A DNA stretch of 64,000 nt from Vibrio diazotrophicus (GTDB taxonomy: Bacteria; Pseudomonadota; Gammaproteobacteria; Enterobacterales; Vibrionaceae), in assembly GCF_038452265.1 (NCBI RefSeq), contig NZ_CP151843.1, forward strand, positions 434,001 through 498,000, read 5' to 3'. Under the pieces are notes generated by a model. The model saw nothing but the letters and a program-made list of their open reading frames with translations. It did not search any database and was not told the origin of the DNA. Positions 1 through 9,381 of this stretch are shown piece after piece (position 1 is the stretch's first letter; each line of letters starts with the position of its first letter). The position numbers and the translations under genes are program-made.

Positions 1-716
1 AGCTCGATGGCGGCTTCATTATCACCGTGAACACAAATCGTGTCGGCTTCAATTGGGATAATCGCCCCGTCAGATGTACTGACTTTGCCATATTCTGCGA
101 TCTGTTTAATTTGACTCAAGATAGCGTCTTCGCTGGTTAATACCGCATTTGGCGAAGAGCGAGGTGTTAATAGCCCGTTCGATAAATAGGTTCTATCGGC
201 AAAAGCTTCAAACAGCAGTGGCACATCGTAACTGTCTGCAATATCTAAATAACGTTGATTGTTTCCTGAAGCCAATATCATTAAAGGGATATTGAAACAT
301 GAAACAGCATCAGTGACTGCCCGAAACACATCTTCATTTTTCATCATGTCATTGTATAAGGCGCCATGAGGTTTAACGTATGTGACTTCAGTATTCTTGC
401 TTTCACATAGCGCTTTTAGTGCGCCAATTTGATAGATCAGAATCTCGCAAATTTCTTCTTCTGAAAACGACATTGAACGTCGCCCAAATCCTTGCAAATC
501 TGGATAGCCAGGGTGCGCACCAATCTGAACATCATGTTGAATCGCGTAATCAATGGTTCGGCTCATGACATGCGGGTCGGAAGCGTGAAAGCCGCACGCA
601 ATATTGGCCATATCGACCCATGGCATTACCAATTCGTCGTTGCCCATGCGCCAATGACCGAAACTTTCGCCCATGTCGCAGTTAAGAGTGATAGTCCGTT
701 TTTTCACGTGAATCAT
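1..716 (-). CDS. pxpA: 5-oxoprolinase subunit A (LamB/YcsF family), 5' part only
   Basis: Reading leftward from an ATG at 714-716, the open frame runs off the left edge, giving about 238 residues of a family that is usually near 250. The N-terminus has the family signature LNCDMGESFG, then NIACGFHASDP, IGAHPGYPD and VKPHGALYN, and near the edge a CVHGDN motif, all typical of LamB/YcsF proteins. The family is the A subunit of the PxpABC 5-oxoprolinase, which uses ATP to open 5-oxoproline to glutamate in the cytoplasm. The pxpB and pxpC partners would be expected further left, outside the window. The gene is divergent from the TonB receptor gene at 889. Identification is firm; only the missing 3' end is unknown. 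Confidence 0.93.
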   Translation of the reverse strand, partial: MIHVKKRTITLNCDMGESFGHWRMGNDELVMPWVDMANIACGFHASDPHVMSRTIDYAIQHDVQIGAHPGYPDLQGFGRRSMSFSEEEICEILIYQIGALKALCESKNTEVTYVKPHGALYNDMMKNEDVFRAVTDAVSCFNIPLMILASGNNQRYLDIADSYDVPLLFEAFADRTYLSNGLLTPRSSPNAVLTSEDAILSQIKQIAEYGKVSTSDGAIIPIEADTICVHGDNEAAIE

Positions 717-888
717 CGTTCCTTAGTATTTAAGCTACTATAAAATACAGAATTAATTATAAATAAACAGCGATAAAGCTCATCGTTTATTGCATGCATT
801 ACATGATTGAAGGCTTGCTTAGCTGATAACTGGTTTAGCCAATACATTAGTCCCTACTGAACGCCCATACACATGGAAGAGATCGTAA

Positions 889-2907
889 ATGAAAAAAGCG
901 ACGTGTATTTATACAACGTTAGTTTTTATTTCAGCAGCAGGATACGCTGACGACAATGTCCTTGAGCATCTTATGAGCCTTTCGATTGAAGAGCTCTCAA
1001 TGTTGAATGTTCAAATGGAAACAGCCACTAAATCGTCGCGGCGATTAGCGGATATCCCGTCTTCAGTTTATGTGTTGAGTAATGAACGCATCATTCGAAG
1101 TGGTGCGCGTACTATCCCCGATGCGCTAGCACTGGTTCCGGGGCTGCATGTTTCCAAGTTCTCAGATACCGAGTGGATAGTCTCCGCACGAGGCTTTCAC
1201 GATGGGCTTTTTAATAAGCAGCTTGTCATGATTGATGGACGCAGTGTCTACAGTCCTCTCTATGGCGGAGTTTATTGGGCAGACATCGATTATGTTCTGG
1301 AAGATATAGACAGAATAGAAGTGCTTCGGGGACCAAGTGCAGCGTTGTGGGGCGGTAATTCGGTGAATGGCGTTGTTAATATCATCACAAAGTCGGCAAA
1401 AGAAACTCAGGGAACCTATGTAGCGGCTGGATGGGCAGAAGGTGGTGATTACGATGCAAGTGTCCGACATGGGCTGCAATGGAGCGAGGATGTTAGCGCA
1501 AGAGCGTTTTACAAAAGACGTCAGCTACGCAACGATCGGAAAAATTCTTACCCTGACTGGACTTTAGAGACGGCAGGTTTTGTCACTCAATCAGATGACG
1601 ATAGCGATGCTTGGGCTTTTCGTCTCGGAGGTGAGCGTCTGACCTATAGCCAGGATTGGTATCAGCTACATTATTCAAACGGCTATTTAGATTCCGTTGA
1701 TCTCGTTGAGCAACACGTTGATAGTTATTCTTTTTATACACAACTTAGTTACGATAAACAGCATTCGGACAAACTGGTCGGAAACTATCAAGTTTGGCTT
1801 GAACGTAACTCGAATGAAATGGCAGATGGAGCTGGACTGTCTAATACCTTTGATTTGGATTTTAACTACAACTATCAGATAAATGATGAACATCTACTCA
1901 CTTATGGTGGTGGTTATCGTCTCGTCGAAGTCGAGTTCTTTCATCCATTTGAGGGTGTCGATTTCAATAACTTGCCAAATTATCAACGTTACGCCTTTCA
2001 TCAGAGAGATGTGGATAGTATCGCAAACTTATACTTACAATCTGAGAGAACATGGAATAGTAAATGGAAGACAGTCGCTGGCGTGAAACTGGAGTACTTT
2101 GAGCTTTCAAATCAGTTTGAAATCTCGCCTCAGTTGCGAGCGCTGTTGACGATAGATGCCAATCAAACAGCTTGGGTGGGGTATGGGCGAGCTTCTGTGG
2201 CTCCTTCATATTTGACATCTAATACTTACCTCATCACAAATTACTATGATGCCAATCAAGATAGGTACCTTACGGAAGTGATGCTTGGTGAAAGCAATAT
2301 GAAACCCGAAAGCGTCAGTACATATGAAGTTGGTTATCGTTATGATTCAGCGACAGGCTTTGAATTTGATGCAATATTCTTTCTAAGCCAACATAAATAT
2401 GTGCGAGGACGAGATAGTGTGGTTATATCCGGTGTACCAGAGCAGGTGGTTGGTTTAGTCGTTACCGATGACTATTCGCTTGATACTCATGGTGTGGAGT
2501 TAAGTGCTGGGTATATCGCTTTAGAAAATTTGCGTTTCTATCTAAGTTACAGTTATTTGCATGCTAAAGGCGAATGGAATGGTGGGCGTTACTCTAACGG
2601 CAGCTTTGAAAGCTGGTATGACATAGATGCTCAGCACAATACAAGCTTACAGACGCTTTGGGATATTTCTACCCAGTGGAAGCTAGATTTTATCGTTCGT
2701 GGTCACTCGATTAAATACGATGACTATTACCCGCAAATCCCAAATTATATTGCTTTTGATGCTCGGTTAGCGTGGCAGGCAAATTCGAAGGCACCTAGAT
2801 TAGAACTTATTTTGCAAAATATTGGGGAGAAAGATGGATATAGAACCGATTGGATTAGCACAATTAATGAAGAAACTGGAGTGCTAAAGGCTTCTTATGA
2901 GTTTTAA
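889..2907 (+). CDS. TonB-dependent outer-membrane receptor
   Basis: A 672-residue protein with an N-terminal signal peptide ending near YADD. A plug domain follows at about residues 50-170, with RRLADIPSSVYVLS, LVMIDGRSVYSPLYGG and EVLRGPSAALWGGNSVNGVVNIITK. The rest is a beta-barrel ending in the usual C-terminal aromatic strand (KASYEF). The family imports ligands across the outer membrane using TonB energy; this subfamily with a short SIEELSMLNV start is often found beside c-di-GMP or kinase genes. The substrate is not evident and no clear Fur box was seen upstream. The stop overlaps the next gene's start by 11 bases, so the three genes are almost surely one operon. It may act as a sensor for the downstream YfiR/cyclase pair rather than only as a transporter; this is inference. 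Confidence 0.9.
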   Translation: MKKATCIYTTLVFISAAGYADDNVLEHLMSLSIEELSMLNVQMETATKSSRRLADIPSSVYVLSNERIIRSGARTIPDALALVPGLHVSKFSDTEWIVSARGFHDGLFNKQLVMIDGRSVYSPLYGGVYWADIDYVLEDIDRIEVLRGPSAALWGGNSVNGVVNIITKSAKETQGTYVAAGWAEGGDYDASVRHGLQWSEDVSARAFYKRRQLRNDRKNSYPDWTLETAGFVTQSDDDSDAWAFRLGGERLTYSQDWYQLHYSNGYLDSVDLVEQHVDSYSFYTQLSYDKQHSDKLVGNYQVWLERNSNEMADGAGLSNTFDLDFNYNYQINDEHLLTYGGGYRLVEVEFFHPFEGVDFNNLPNYQRYAFHQRDVDSIANLYLQSERTWNSKWKTVAGVKLEYFELSNQFEISPQLRALLTIDANQTAWVGYGRASVAPSYLTSNTYLITNYYDANQDRYLTEVMLGESNMKPESVSTYEVGYRYDSATGFEFDAIFFLSQHKYVRGRDSVVISGVPEQVVGLVVTDDYSLDTHGVELSAGYIALENLRFYLSYSYLHAKGEWNGGRYSNGSFESWYDIDAQHNTSLQTLWDISTQWKLDFIVRGHSIKYDDYYPQIPNYIAFDARLAWQANSKAPRLELILQNIGEKDGYRTDWISTINEETGVLKASYEF

Positions 2908-3394
2908 TTTACATCGCGCTTGGGTATTGATGTTAATGCTTTTTTCAAGCGTGTCTTATGCAGCCTATGATCCAACGGATATTAAAGCGGTTTATATTTT
3001 CCGTATTTCAAATTTCATCCACTGGAACAGCGAAAGTGAGATGACCAATATAGAATTCTGCATTGTCGGCAACGATAAAATCGCGTCAACTTTGGAAAAA
3101 ATTACCCAAGATAAAACCGTTCGCCAGCTCCCTCTTTCTGTTACCCCTTTTTATAGGGAGCAATGTGACATTCTCTTTGTGGATGCTAAGAGTGAATTAA
3201 ATCTTGCTGATGTTTTGCCACACACGGTTGTCATTAGTGACAATCAATCCATAGGTTCCCGAGGTGGAACCATAGAATTAGCGACATTAGAAGGTAAAGT
3301 AAAACCGAAGATCTACATGGCCAATATAGGTGCCTATTCAATTTCTTCCAGTTTGTTACGCATAGCTATCATTGAAGATGGGGAGAAAATATGA
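2897..3394 (+). CDS. YfiR-like periplasmic protein (DUF4154)
   Basis: A 165-residue protein with a signal peptide (cleavage likely after SYA, residue 22). The body fits the YfiR/DUF4154 pattern: KAVYIFRISNFIHW near the start, FCIVGND, CDILFVD, and a C-terminal region with VVISDN and a SSSLLRIAI segment. YfiR of Pseudomonas is a periplasmic repressor of the diguanylate cyclase YfiN. Only two cysteines remain in the mature protein (C55 and C90), so at most one disulfide can form, whereas Pseudomonas YfiR has two. The ATG lies inside the end of the receptor gene with AAAGG six bases upstream, and the gene overlaps the cyclase gene by four bases (ATGA). The order suggests it couples the receptor to the cyclase. 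Confidence 0.85.
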   Translation: MSFNLHRAWVLMLMLFSSVSYAAYDPTDIKAVYIFRISNFIHWNSESEMTNIEFCIVGNDKIASTLEKITQDKTVRQLPLSVTPFYREQCDILFVDAKSELNLADVLPHTVVISDNQSIGSRGGTIELATLEGKVKPKIYMANIGAYSISSSLLRIAIIEDGEKI

Positions 3395-5367
3395 ACTCGC
3401 TATCTTTAAGATTTAAACTCATCCTTCCGATTTTCTTTCTGATGTCGTCCATTTTCTGTATTGCACAGTGGTTTAGTTTTCAGAAAGATATTGAGCAGAA
3501 AGAGGAAAGTCTAATCGAACGCGTTCATGTGTTATCGAAAGGCGTATCCTATAACTTGCAAGCGGCCATTTTGTTTGATGATCAACTCATCGCTCAGGAA
3601 ATTCTGTCCGCTTTTGCGGTCGACGATGATGTTGTGCGGGTTAAACTGTTTGATCAAGAAAACCAGTTGTTTGCCTTGTATGAGAAAGTGGGCAGTGATG
3701 CACCGATTCCCAACGAGATTCTACGTAAAAAAGCATTGCAGAATGAGTATGCTATCTCAGACCAATATATCTACCTTACCGTTCCGATAGAAATTGAAGG
3801 GCTGACAGTTGCTTCATTAAGTGTAACGGTTTCGGCAAAGTCATTACGTGAAATATATGAGACAGCGCTTAATGATGCATTGTTCTTTTTTACTGTGTTG
3901 ACGCTTTCTGGTATTGCACTTTATCAGTTAGTTCAAAAGCTAATCGTTAAGCCCGTGTACTCGCTGAATCACGCGATGAAGGCATACATTGATAACCGAG
4001 AGCGAAATGTAGATATCGATTGCAAGTCCACAGATGAAATCGGTGATTTGGTGAGTGCATTTAACACCATGCTAGACACTATTGAGGCTCACGAAGAACA
4101 AGACAGGAATACGCTCGTTAAGTTGGAGCAAGAGAAGTCCTTTGCCAATGAAGTGGTCGATACTGTCCAACATGGTTTAATTGTGGTGAATAGTAATGGC
4201 GAAATTATCATGTCAAATGGCGAAGCTAGTCGGGTTTTCCATCATTCATCACTGGGGCTGTTAGGGCAAAATATTATTGATATTTTACAAGTAGAGAACG
4301 ATTCCATCATCGATTCAGCGTTAAATGAACATAAGCAGCTAGATGAAGAACTCATAGTCAGGCAAAACGGCAATAATACTCAACAGTTACTGCGAGTCAG
4401 TAGTCGCCCGCTATCCAGACCTGACCAAACTTTGTTCGCGATTGAAGATGTGACTGAAATTGAAGTTGCACTTAGACGTCAAAGGTTAGCGGCAGGCGTG
4501 TTTGAAAATAGCCAAGACGGGATAATTCTACTTAATCACCAAGGTGTGATCACCGTGATTAACCCTAAGGTGACCCAATTGCTTGGTTATAGCAACGAAG
4601 ATGTAATGAACAAACCGATTGATGAAGTCTTGGCTTGGAATCAATTCAGCTCTTTGCTGCCAAGTATCGAACAGTCGTTGGAAGAGTTTGGGCAGTGGCA
4701 AGGAGAGGTGTGGGAGAGGCATACGGATGGACACCTAGTTCCTCTGTTTGCCAAAGTTAATCGTATTGCTAAATCTGACCTGTCTAAAGGACAGGATATG
4801 GTTATCATCATTTCAGATCTTTCCAATGTAAAAGAGATGGAACGATTAGAATATCTTGCGCATCATGACTCACTAACAGGTTTGGCTAATCGCTCTAAGT
4901 TGTATCGAGTACTAAATGACATCATTGCCGAGAACCAAGTGTCGTTTCGTCCATTCTCTTTGCTTTACTTAGACTTAGATGGGTTTAAGCAGATTAATGA
5001 TACCTATGGCCACGCGGCTGGAGATGAAGTGCTAAAACAGGTGTCGGAGCGATTGCTTTCTCAGGTTCGCAGTCAGGACCTTGTCGCCCGATTGTCTGGT
5101 GATGAATTTGTCATTGTGATTAATCCCAGTGAGCGACAAAGTGTCGAGCTAATGTCACAACGACTGATTAAGCTGATTGAGCAAGATATTCAATACAAAC
5201 AACACAGTGTTAATGTTGGGGCAAGCATTGGCGTATACTTGATTGACAGCAGAGAAGATAGTTTAGACGCGATGATCAAAGTGGCTGATAACGCGATGTA
5301 CAAGGCAAAGAATTTAGGTAAAGGCCAATTTGTGCTTGCTGAAAAATCAACTCAAGAATTGATGTAA
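3391..5367 (+). CDS. YfiN-like membrane diguanylate cyclase (CHASE8-HAMP-PAS-PAS-GGDEF)
   Basis: A 658-residue protein. It has a transmembrane segment at about 8-25, a periplasmic CHASE8-like sensor at about 38-150, a second membrane segment at about 162-180, HAMP at about 183-235, two PAS-like domains at about 255-360 and 370-485, and GGDEF at about 488-650. The active-site motif is SGDEF (569-573) in place of GGDEF, a variant found in active enzymes. The inhibitory I-site RSQD (560-563) sits exactly five residues upstream, so product feedback is likely intact. It makes c-di-GMP from two GTP at the inner membrane. The start overlaps the YfiR-like gene (ATGA). By analogy with YfiBNR, the YfiR-like protein probably represses the CHASE8 domain; here the receptor takes the place of YfiB. 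No EAL domain is present. Confidence 0.9.
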   Translation: MNSLSLRFKLILPIFFLMSSIFCIAQWFSFQKDIEQKEESLIERVHVLSKGVSYNLQAAILFDDQLIAQEILSAFAVDDDVVRVKLFDQENQLFALYEKVGSDAPIPNEILRKKALQNEYAISDQYIYLTVPIEIEGLTVASLSVTVSAKSLREIYETALNDALFFFTVLTLSGIALYQLVQKLIVKPVYSLNHAMKAYIDNRERNVDIDCKSTDEIGDLVSAFNTMLDTIEAHEEQDRNTLVKLEQEKSFANEVVDTVQHGLIVVNSNGEIIMSNGEASRVFHHSSLGLLGQNIIDILQVENDSIIDSALNEHKQLDEELIVRQNGNNTQQLLRVSSRPLSRPDQTLFAIEDVTEIEVALRRQRLAAGVFENSQDGIILLNHQGVITVINPKVTQLLGYSNEDVMNKPIDEVLAWNQFSSLLPSIEQSLEEFGQWQGEVWERHTDGHLVPLFAKVNRIAKSDLSKGQDMVIIISDLSNVKEMERLEYLAHHDSLTGLANRSKLYRVLNDIIAENQVSFRPFSLLYLDLDGFKQINDTYGHAAGDEVLKQVSERLLSQVRSQDLVARLSGDEFVIVINPSERQSVELMSQRLIKLIEQDIQYKQHSVNVGASIGVYLIDSREDSLDAMIKVADNAMYKAKNLGKGQFVLAEKSTQELM

Positions 5368-5408
5368 ATACAGTACAGTTGGCAACAAATTTTATAAATG
5401 GTTAGGTA

Positions 5409-5425
5409 AGCAGCGTGAGGCTGCT
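5409..5425 (+). promoter_or_regulatory. small hairpin in the galE leader
   Basis: AGCAGC and GCTGCT flank a five-base loop 15 bases before the galE start codon, just ahead of its ribosome binding site. The stem is perfect but short and has no U-run, so it is not a convincing terminator. It could affect galE translation or mark an RNA end between the cyclase gene and galE. Confidence 0.3.
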
Positions 5426-5440
5426 CTTATGGAGAGAATA

Positions 5441-6457
5441 ATGAACGTATTAGTGACTGGTGGCATCGGGTATATCGGTAGTCATACATGCATCCAGATG
5501 ATTCACGCAGGTATGACACCGGTGATTTTGGACAACTTATACAACAGCAAATCAACAGTGCTTGATCGCATCGAGAAAGTGGCTGGGATAAAACCTAAGT
5601 TTGTTGAAGGTGATATTCGTAACAAAGCCTTGATGGTGGAATTACTGACTGAGCACAAGATTGACGCCGTTATTCATTTTGCAGGTTTAAAAGCTGTGGG
5701 AGAATCGGTTCAAAAGCCACTTGAATACTATGATAACAACGTTAATGGGACTCTAGTCTTGGTTTCAGCAATGCGAGAAGCAGGTGTGAAGTCATTGGTT
5801 TTTAGCTCTTCCGCTACGGTTTATGGCGATCCTGCATCTGCTCCTATCACCGAAGATTTCCCAACCAGTGCAACGAATCCATATGGCCGCAGTAAACTGA
5901 TGGTGGAAGAGTGTCTGACGGACTTTCAAAAGGCAAACTCTGATTGGAGCATTACGCTGCTGCGTTATTTCAATCCTGTGGGTTCGCATCCGTCAGGCGA
6001 ATTGGGTGAAGATCCGCAAGGGATCCCTAACAATCTAATGCCTTTTGTCTCTCAGGTTGCAGTAGGTCGTAGAGAGTTTCTTTCTGTGTTTGGTAGTGAC
6101 TACCCAACTAAAGACGGTACGGGTGTCCGTGATTACATTCACGTGATGGATTTGGCCGATGGTCATATTGCAGCACTGCAGAAAGTGGGTAATAAAGCGG
6201 GCTTACATATCTATAACTTAGGCACTGGCATTGGCTATAGCGTGTTAGATATGGTCAAGGCGTTTGAGCTAGCCTCAAACAAACAAGTGCCATATAAGCT
6301 GGTGGATAGACGACCTGGTGACATTGCGGAATGCTGGGCTGATCCTGCGAAAGCAGAGCAAGAGTTAGGCTGGAAGGCTTCGCGTACACTTGAAGAGATG
6401 ACTCAAGATACGTGGCGCTGGCAGTCGAATAATCCGCAAGGTTATCCTTCCGCCTAA
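5441..6457 (+). CDS. galE: UDP-glucose 4-epimerase
   Basis: A 338-residue protein, normal length for GalE. It starts MNVLVTGGIGYIGSH, the Rossmann NAD-binding motif (usually GGAGYIGSH; the Ala is Ile here). It contains SSSATVYGDP and the catalytic YGRSK, plus GTGVRDYIHVMDLADGH and the C-terminal RRPGDIAECWADP. It interconverts UDP-glucose and UDP-galactose in the cytoplasm. An upstream in-frame ATG at 5429 is possible, but the family start and the GGAGAG just before 5441 favour the later one. It follows the cyclase gene after about 70 bases and ends at a strong terminator. UDP-galactose is a likely precursor for the polysaccharide operon in this window. Confidence 0.95.
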   Translation: MNVLVTGGIGYIGSHTCIQMIHAGMTPVILDNLYNSKSTVLDRIEKVAGIKPKFVEGDIRNKALMVELLTEHKIDAVIHFAGLKAVGESVQKPLEYYDNNVNGTLVLVSAMREAGVKSLVFSSSATVYGDPASAPITEDFPTSATNPYGRSKLMVEECLTDFQKANSDWSITLLRYFNPVGSHPSGELGEDPQGIPNNLMPFVSQVAVGRREFLSVFGSDYPTKDGTGVRDYIHVMDLADGHIAALQKVGNKAGLHIYNLGTGIGYSVLDMVKAFELASNKQVPYKLVDRRPGDIAECWADPAKAEQELGWKASRTLEEMTQDTWRWQSNNPQGYPSA

Positions 6458-6471
6458 TGGTGTAAACAAAT

Positions 6472-6497
6472 AAAAAGCGGCCTTCTGGCCGCTTTTT
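6472..6497 (+). terminator. rho-independent terminator after galE
   Basis: Perfect 11-bp arms (AAAAAGCGGCC / GGCCGCTTTTT) with a TTCT loop, about 15 bases after the galE stop. The A-tract and T-tract make it usable in both directions, so it may also serve the convergent chemoreceptor gene. Confidence 0.9.
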
Positions 6498-6558
6498 GCT
6501 TTGTATAGAGAAACCTCCAGCTAGGCTGGGGGCATTTCTAAAACTACATCTGTTTGTA

Positions 6559-7983
6559 TTAATTGGTGCGGTAGCGGCTCAAGGTCTCTACTAAGTTACG
6601 AGTGGCTTGAGCAATATTACGAATACCTATAGAAGACTGCTCCGCTACACCACGAATGGTATTTGATTGATTGCGGATATCACTCAGTTCAGAAGCGATG
6701 TCATTTGCAACTGAGCTTTGCTCATCTGCTGATGTTGAAATCTGAATACTCAGGTCGTTAATCAGGTTTGCCGATTCAGCGATGAGATTTACATCGTTAC
6801 CAATCTCTGTGACTAACTGGCTGCTAGTTTGAGCTTGGCTGACGGTTTGATCAGTAATTTTTGCAATGTTCAGCGTCTCGCTTTGCAGCTTACCTATCAT
6901 GGTCTGAATCTCAACCGTTGCTGCTTGTGTGCGGCTTGCCAATGTACGAACCTCATCCGCAACGACAGCAAAACCTCGGCCTTGCTCACCAGCGCGTGCA
7001 GCTTCGATTGCTGCATTAAGGGCAAGAAGGTTGGTTTGTTCAGAAATCGCGTTGATAGTGGTAATCACATCGTTAATCTTGATGGCATTTTCATTCAGTG
7101 TTGTCACTGACGAAGAGGTTTGAGCAATGTAACCCGTTAACTGTTCAATTTCGCTGATCGCTTGCTGAACTCTCTTGTGACTATTGCTGACCTGTTCAGA
7201 ATCATTCTCAGTTTGCTGAGTCGCTTTTAGAGCAATGTTTGAAACTTCGTGCGCTGATGCCGTCATCTCTTCCATTGCCGTCGCTACAGAATCTAAAGAA
7301 GAGTATTGTCTCTGGATTTGTGTTTCGCTTTCGCGCATCTCTTCAGCAAAAGAAGCTGACGTTTCGCTTAATGTTGTTGAGTTATCTTTTACTGCGACTA
7401 CCAGATCAGTCAAGGTATCCATCGCGTTATCTAATGCACAACCGATAGTACCAAACTCATCACGGCCAGCATGGAATCCTAAACGTGAAGTTAAGTCACC
7501 TTGAGCAATTTTTTGCGTCGTCGTGTAAAGAACCCAAAGAGCGCCACCGATAAATGTCGCGACCCAGTAGATAAAAATAGCAAACGGAATTACCCACAAA
7601 AATGAAAGTAAGAAAGTCGTGAAGGCTTCCGAACGGGCATTTTGCTCACGTTTAGCAAAATCATCGGTAAGCGCATAAACTTTGCCATCGGATGCTTTCG
7701 CAGTCGCTGTTACCACACCGTTGTTATATCGAGTTTCGCTTAATGATGAGCGTACCTCTAAACCCGAAACTTTGCTGATATTTGATTGGGAGACTATACC
7801 TTGCAGTTTGTATTCAACAGCGAGTTTTGATTGCTGTTCAATATTGTCCAAAGTATCGAAATAGCGAGCGCCCGAGATGCTTGCGATCGCTAATAGAAAC
7901 AGTGTGAAGACAACCCACATTTTATCGTTGATAGACATCTTGATAAACACGCGGTCTATCGTTCGGAACTCAACTTCTTTCAT
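6559..7983 (-). CDS. methyl-accepting chemotaxis protein
   Basis: A 474-residue inner-membrane chemoreceptor. Membrane segments lie near residues 18-36 and about 130-160, with a small periplasmic part between them (about 90 residues, too short for a Cache domain). A HAMP-like stretch (TTQKIAQGDLTSRLGFHAGRDEFG) leads into the long signalling domain. The conserved hairpin tip ISEQTNLLALNAAIEAARAGEQGRGFAVVADEVRTLA is complete. It would signal to CheA/CheW. Reading from a TTG at 8001 adds six residues, but the ATG at 7981-7983 has GGAG five to six bases upstream and is preferred. The ligand cannot be told. Confidence 0.93.
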   Translation of the reverse strand: MKEVEFRTIDRVFIKMSINDKMWVVFTLFLLAIASISGARYFDTLDNIEQQSKLAVEYKLQGIVSQSNISKVSGLEVRSSLSETRYNNGVVTATAKASDGKVYALTDDFAKREQNARSEAFTTFLLSFLWVIPFAIFIYWVATFIGGALWVLYTTTQKIAQGDLTSRLGFHAGRDEFGTIGCALDNAMDTLTDLVVAVKDNSTTLSETSASFAEEMRESETQIQRQYSSLDSVATAMEEMTASAHEVSNIALKATQQTENDSEQVSNSHKRVQQAISEIEQLTGYIAQTSSSVTTLNENAIKINDVITTINAISEQTNLLALNAAIEAARAGEQGRGFAVVADEVRTLASRTQAATVEIQTMIGKLQSETLNIAKITDQTVSQAQTSSQLVTEIGNDVNLIAESANLINDLSIQISTSADEQSSVANDIASELSDIRNQSNTIRGVAEQSSIGIRNIAQATRNLVETLSRYRTN

Positions 7984-8124
7984 TGTTACTCCGAGAGGCA
8001 AATTTAAGAGATTCTTGTGTAGCTAGTATCCTACTATTTATGTGCTTTACGTCGTATTTAAATTTGCAATAAATGTAATATAAATTTAAAAAATGAGATT
8101 TAGATCGGCTAGTGTTCCGGAAAC

Positions 8125-8156
8125 AAAAAAGGGTCAAATACATCAGTATTTGACCC
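8125..8156 (-). terminator. rho-independent terminator after the TyrP-like gene
   Basis: Ten-base perfect arms (GGGTCAAATA / TATTTGACCC) around a six-base loop. On the minus strand the stem is followed by six T residues, about 20 bases past the transporter stop. Confidence 0.88.
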
Positions 8157-8176
8157 TAAGAGATTTTATTGATTAT

Positions 8177-9379
8177 TTAACCCAGTGATGGGAGAACGCC
8201 AGCTGTAATCAGTAGTTGTGAACCGATGATCACTATTCCGACCACGCCAGTAGCGACTAGAGCGATGTTGCCGCCACCAACTTGGTAATGATTTGCTGTT
8301 GCCGTTTGGCGAACTCGCACAACCATGACTAGCGGCAGGAAGATAGCTAAAACCGCAAGAGCAATCGCTGCGTATCCTAGAGCCATGATAAAACCTTGAG
8401 GGTAGTACAAAGCAAAGATTAGCGGAGGTGTGAAAGTTACAAGCGAAGCTGCAATTCTGTTCATGCCGCCGTTTTTCTTACGAATCGTGTCACCCATGAA
8501 TTCAAACAGACCTAAACTTACACCCAAAAACGAAGTAAGCAGTGCTAGATCGGCAAAGATACCAATGATGTTACCAAGATTTGATTGATGAACTGTTTGA
8601 GAAAGCGTTGAGATTAAAGCACTCAAACCAGCATTGCCAATAAGGTCTGGTTGACTAACCACACCAAGTGTTACTACTTGCCAGAAGATGTAAATGATCA
8701 AAGGAATAGCAGAACCAACAATGATCGCTTTACGCAATGAAGGCGTATGTCCATCCAAGTAATTCACGATTGCAGGTATGCTGCCGTGAAAACCAAATGA
8801 TGTAAAAATTACAGGGATAGAAGCAACAATCAATCCTTGGCCGACAGGCATACTGAGTAAGTATGATTGTGTCACGTTAGGTGCGAGGAACGTCAGCACC
8901 ACAATCATTGCAATGATTTTACCTGCAAACAAAAGGCGGTTAACTTTATCAACCGTCGCTGTACCGATAGTCACAACAGCAGCAACGATTAAAGTGAAAA
9001 CTAGAGTGCCGATTTGACCATTGATCTCTGCGCCCGTAAAACTTGCGATGCGGTGAGTAAACTGAGCGCCGCCACCTGCGATATACGCAGCACATAAAGC
9101 GTAAAACAAGAATAGCATGGCAAAAGTCGCCACCCATTTCCCTTTATCGCCTAAAATTTGTTTCGCTAGGGTATGTAATGTCGCATCCTTATCGGCGTAC
9201 TGATGGATCTCCACCATGAGTAATGCTGTAAATGACATCAATGCCCAAAGACCAAGCATGATAATCAGAGAGGTTGAAAACCCAATTCCTGCGGATGCGA
9301 GTGGCAGAGCAAGCATACCTGCACCAATGGTGGTGCCCGCAATAATCAAAGTACTGCCTAAAAGCTTTGATTTCATCAT
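8177..9379 (-). CDS. tyrP: aromatic amino acid (tyrosine-type) permease, HAAAP family
   Basis: A 400-residue protein with about 11 membrane segments. The start, KLLGSTLIIAGTTIGAGMLALPLA, is the signature of the HAAAP family (TyrP, Mtr, AroP-like hydroxy/aromatic transporters). TSFGFHGSIPAIVNYL is also conserved. It imports tyrosine or a related aromatic amino acid by proton symport. Two TyrR-box-like sites upstream, one directly next to the start codon, support the tyrosine-type assignment over tryptophan. The exact substrate remains inferred. It is monocistronic and ends at a strong terminator. Confidence 0.85.
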   Translation of the reverse strand: MMKSKLLGSTLIIAGTTIGAGMLALPLASAGIGFSTSLIIMLGLWALMSFTALLMVEIHQYADKDATLHTLAKQILGDKGKWVATFAMLFLFYALCAAYIAGGGAQFTHRIASFTGAEINGQIGTLVFTLIVAAVVTIGTATVDKVNRLLFAGKIIAMIVVLTFLAPNVTQSYLLSMPVGQGLIVASIPVIFTSFGFHGSIPAIVNYLDGHTPSLRKAIIVGSAIPLIIYIFWQVVTLGVVSQPDLIGNAGLSALISTLSQTVHQSNLGNIIGIFADLALLTSFLGVSLGLFEFMGDTIRKKNGGMNRIAASLVTFTPPLIFALYYPQGFIMALGYAAIALAVLAIFLPLVMVVRVRQTATANHYQVGGGNIALVATGVVGIVIIGSQLLITAGVLPSLG

Positions 9380-9381
9380 TT

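Noticed and set aside
492..743. Rightward open frame of 83 codons
   Set aside because: Lies antisense to the well-supported pxpA reading frame and has no known domain.
1162..1479. Leftward open frame of 105 codons inside the receptor gene
   Set aside because: Antisense shadow of the conserved plug domain.
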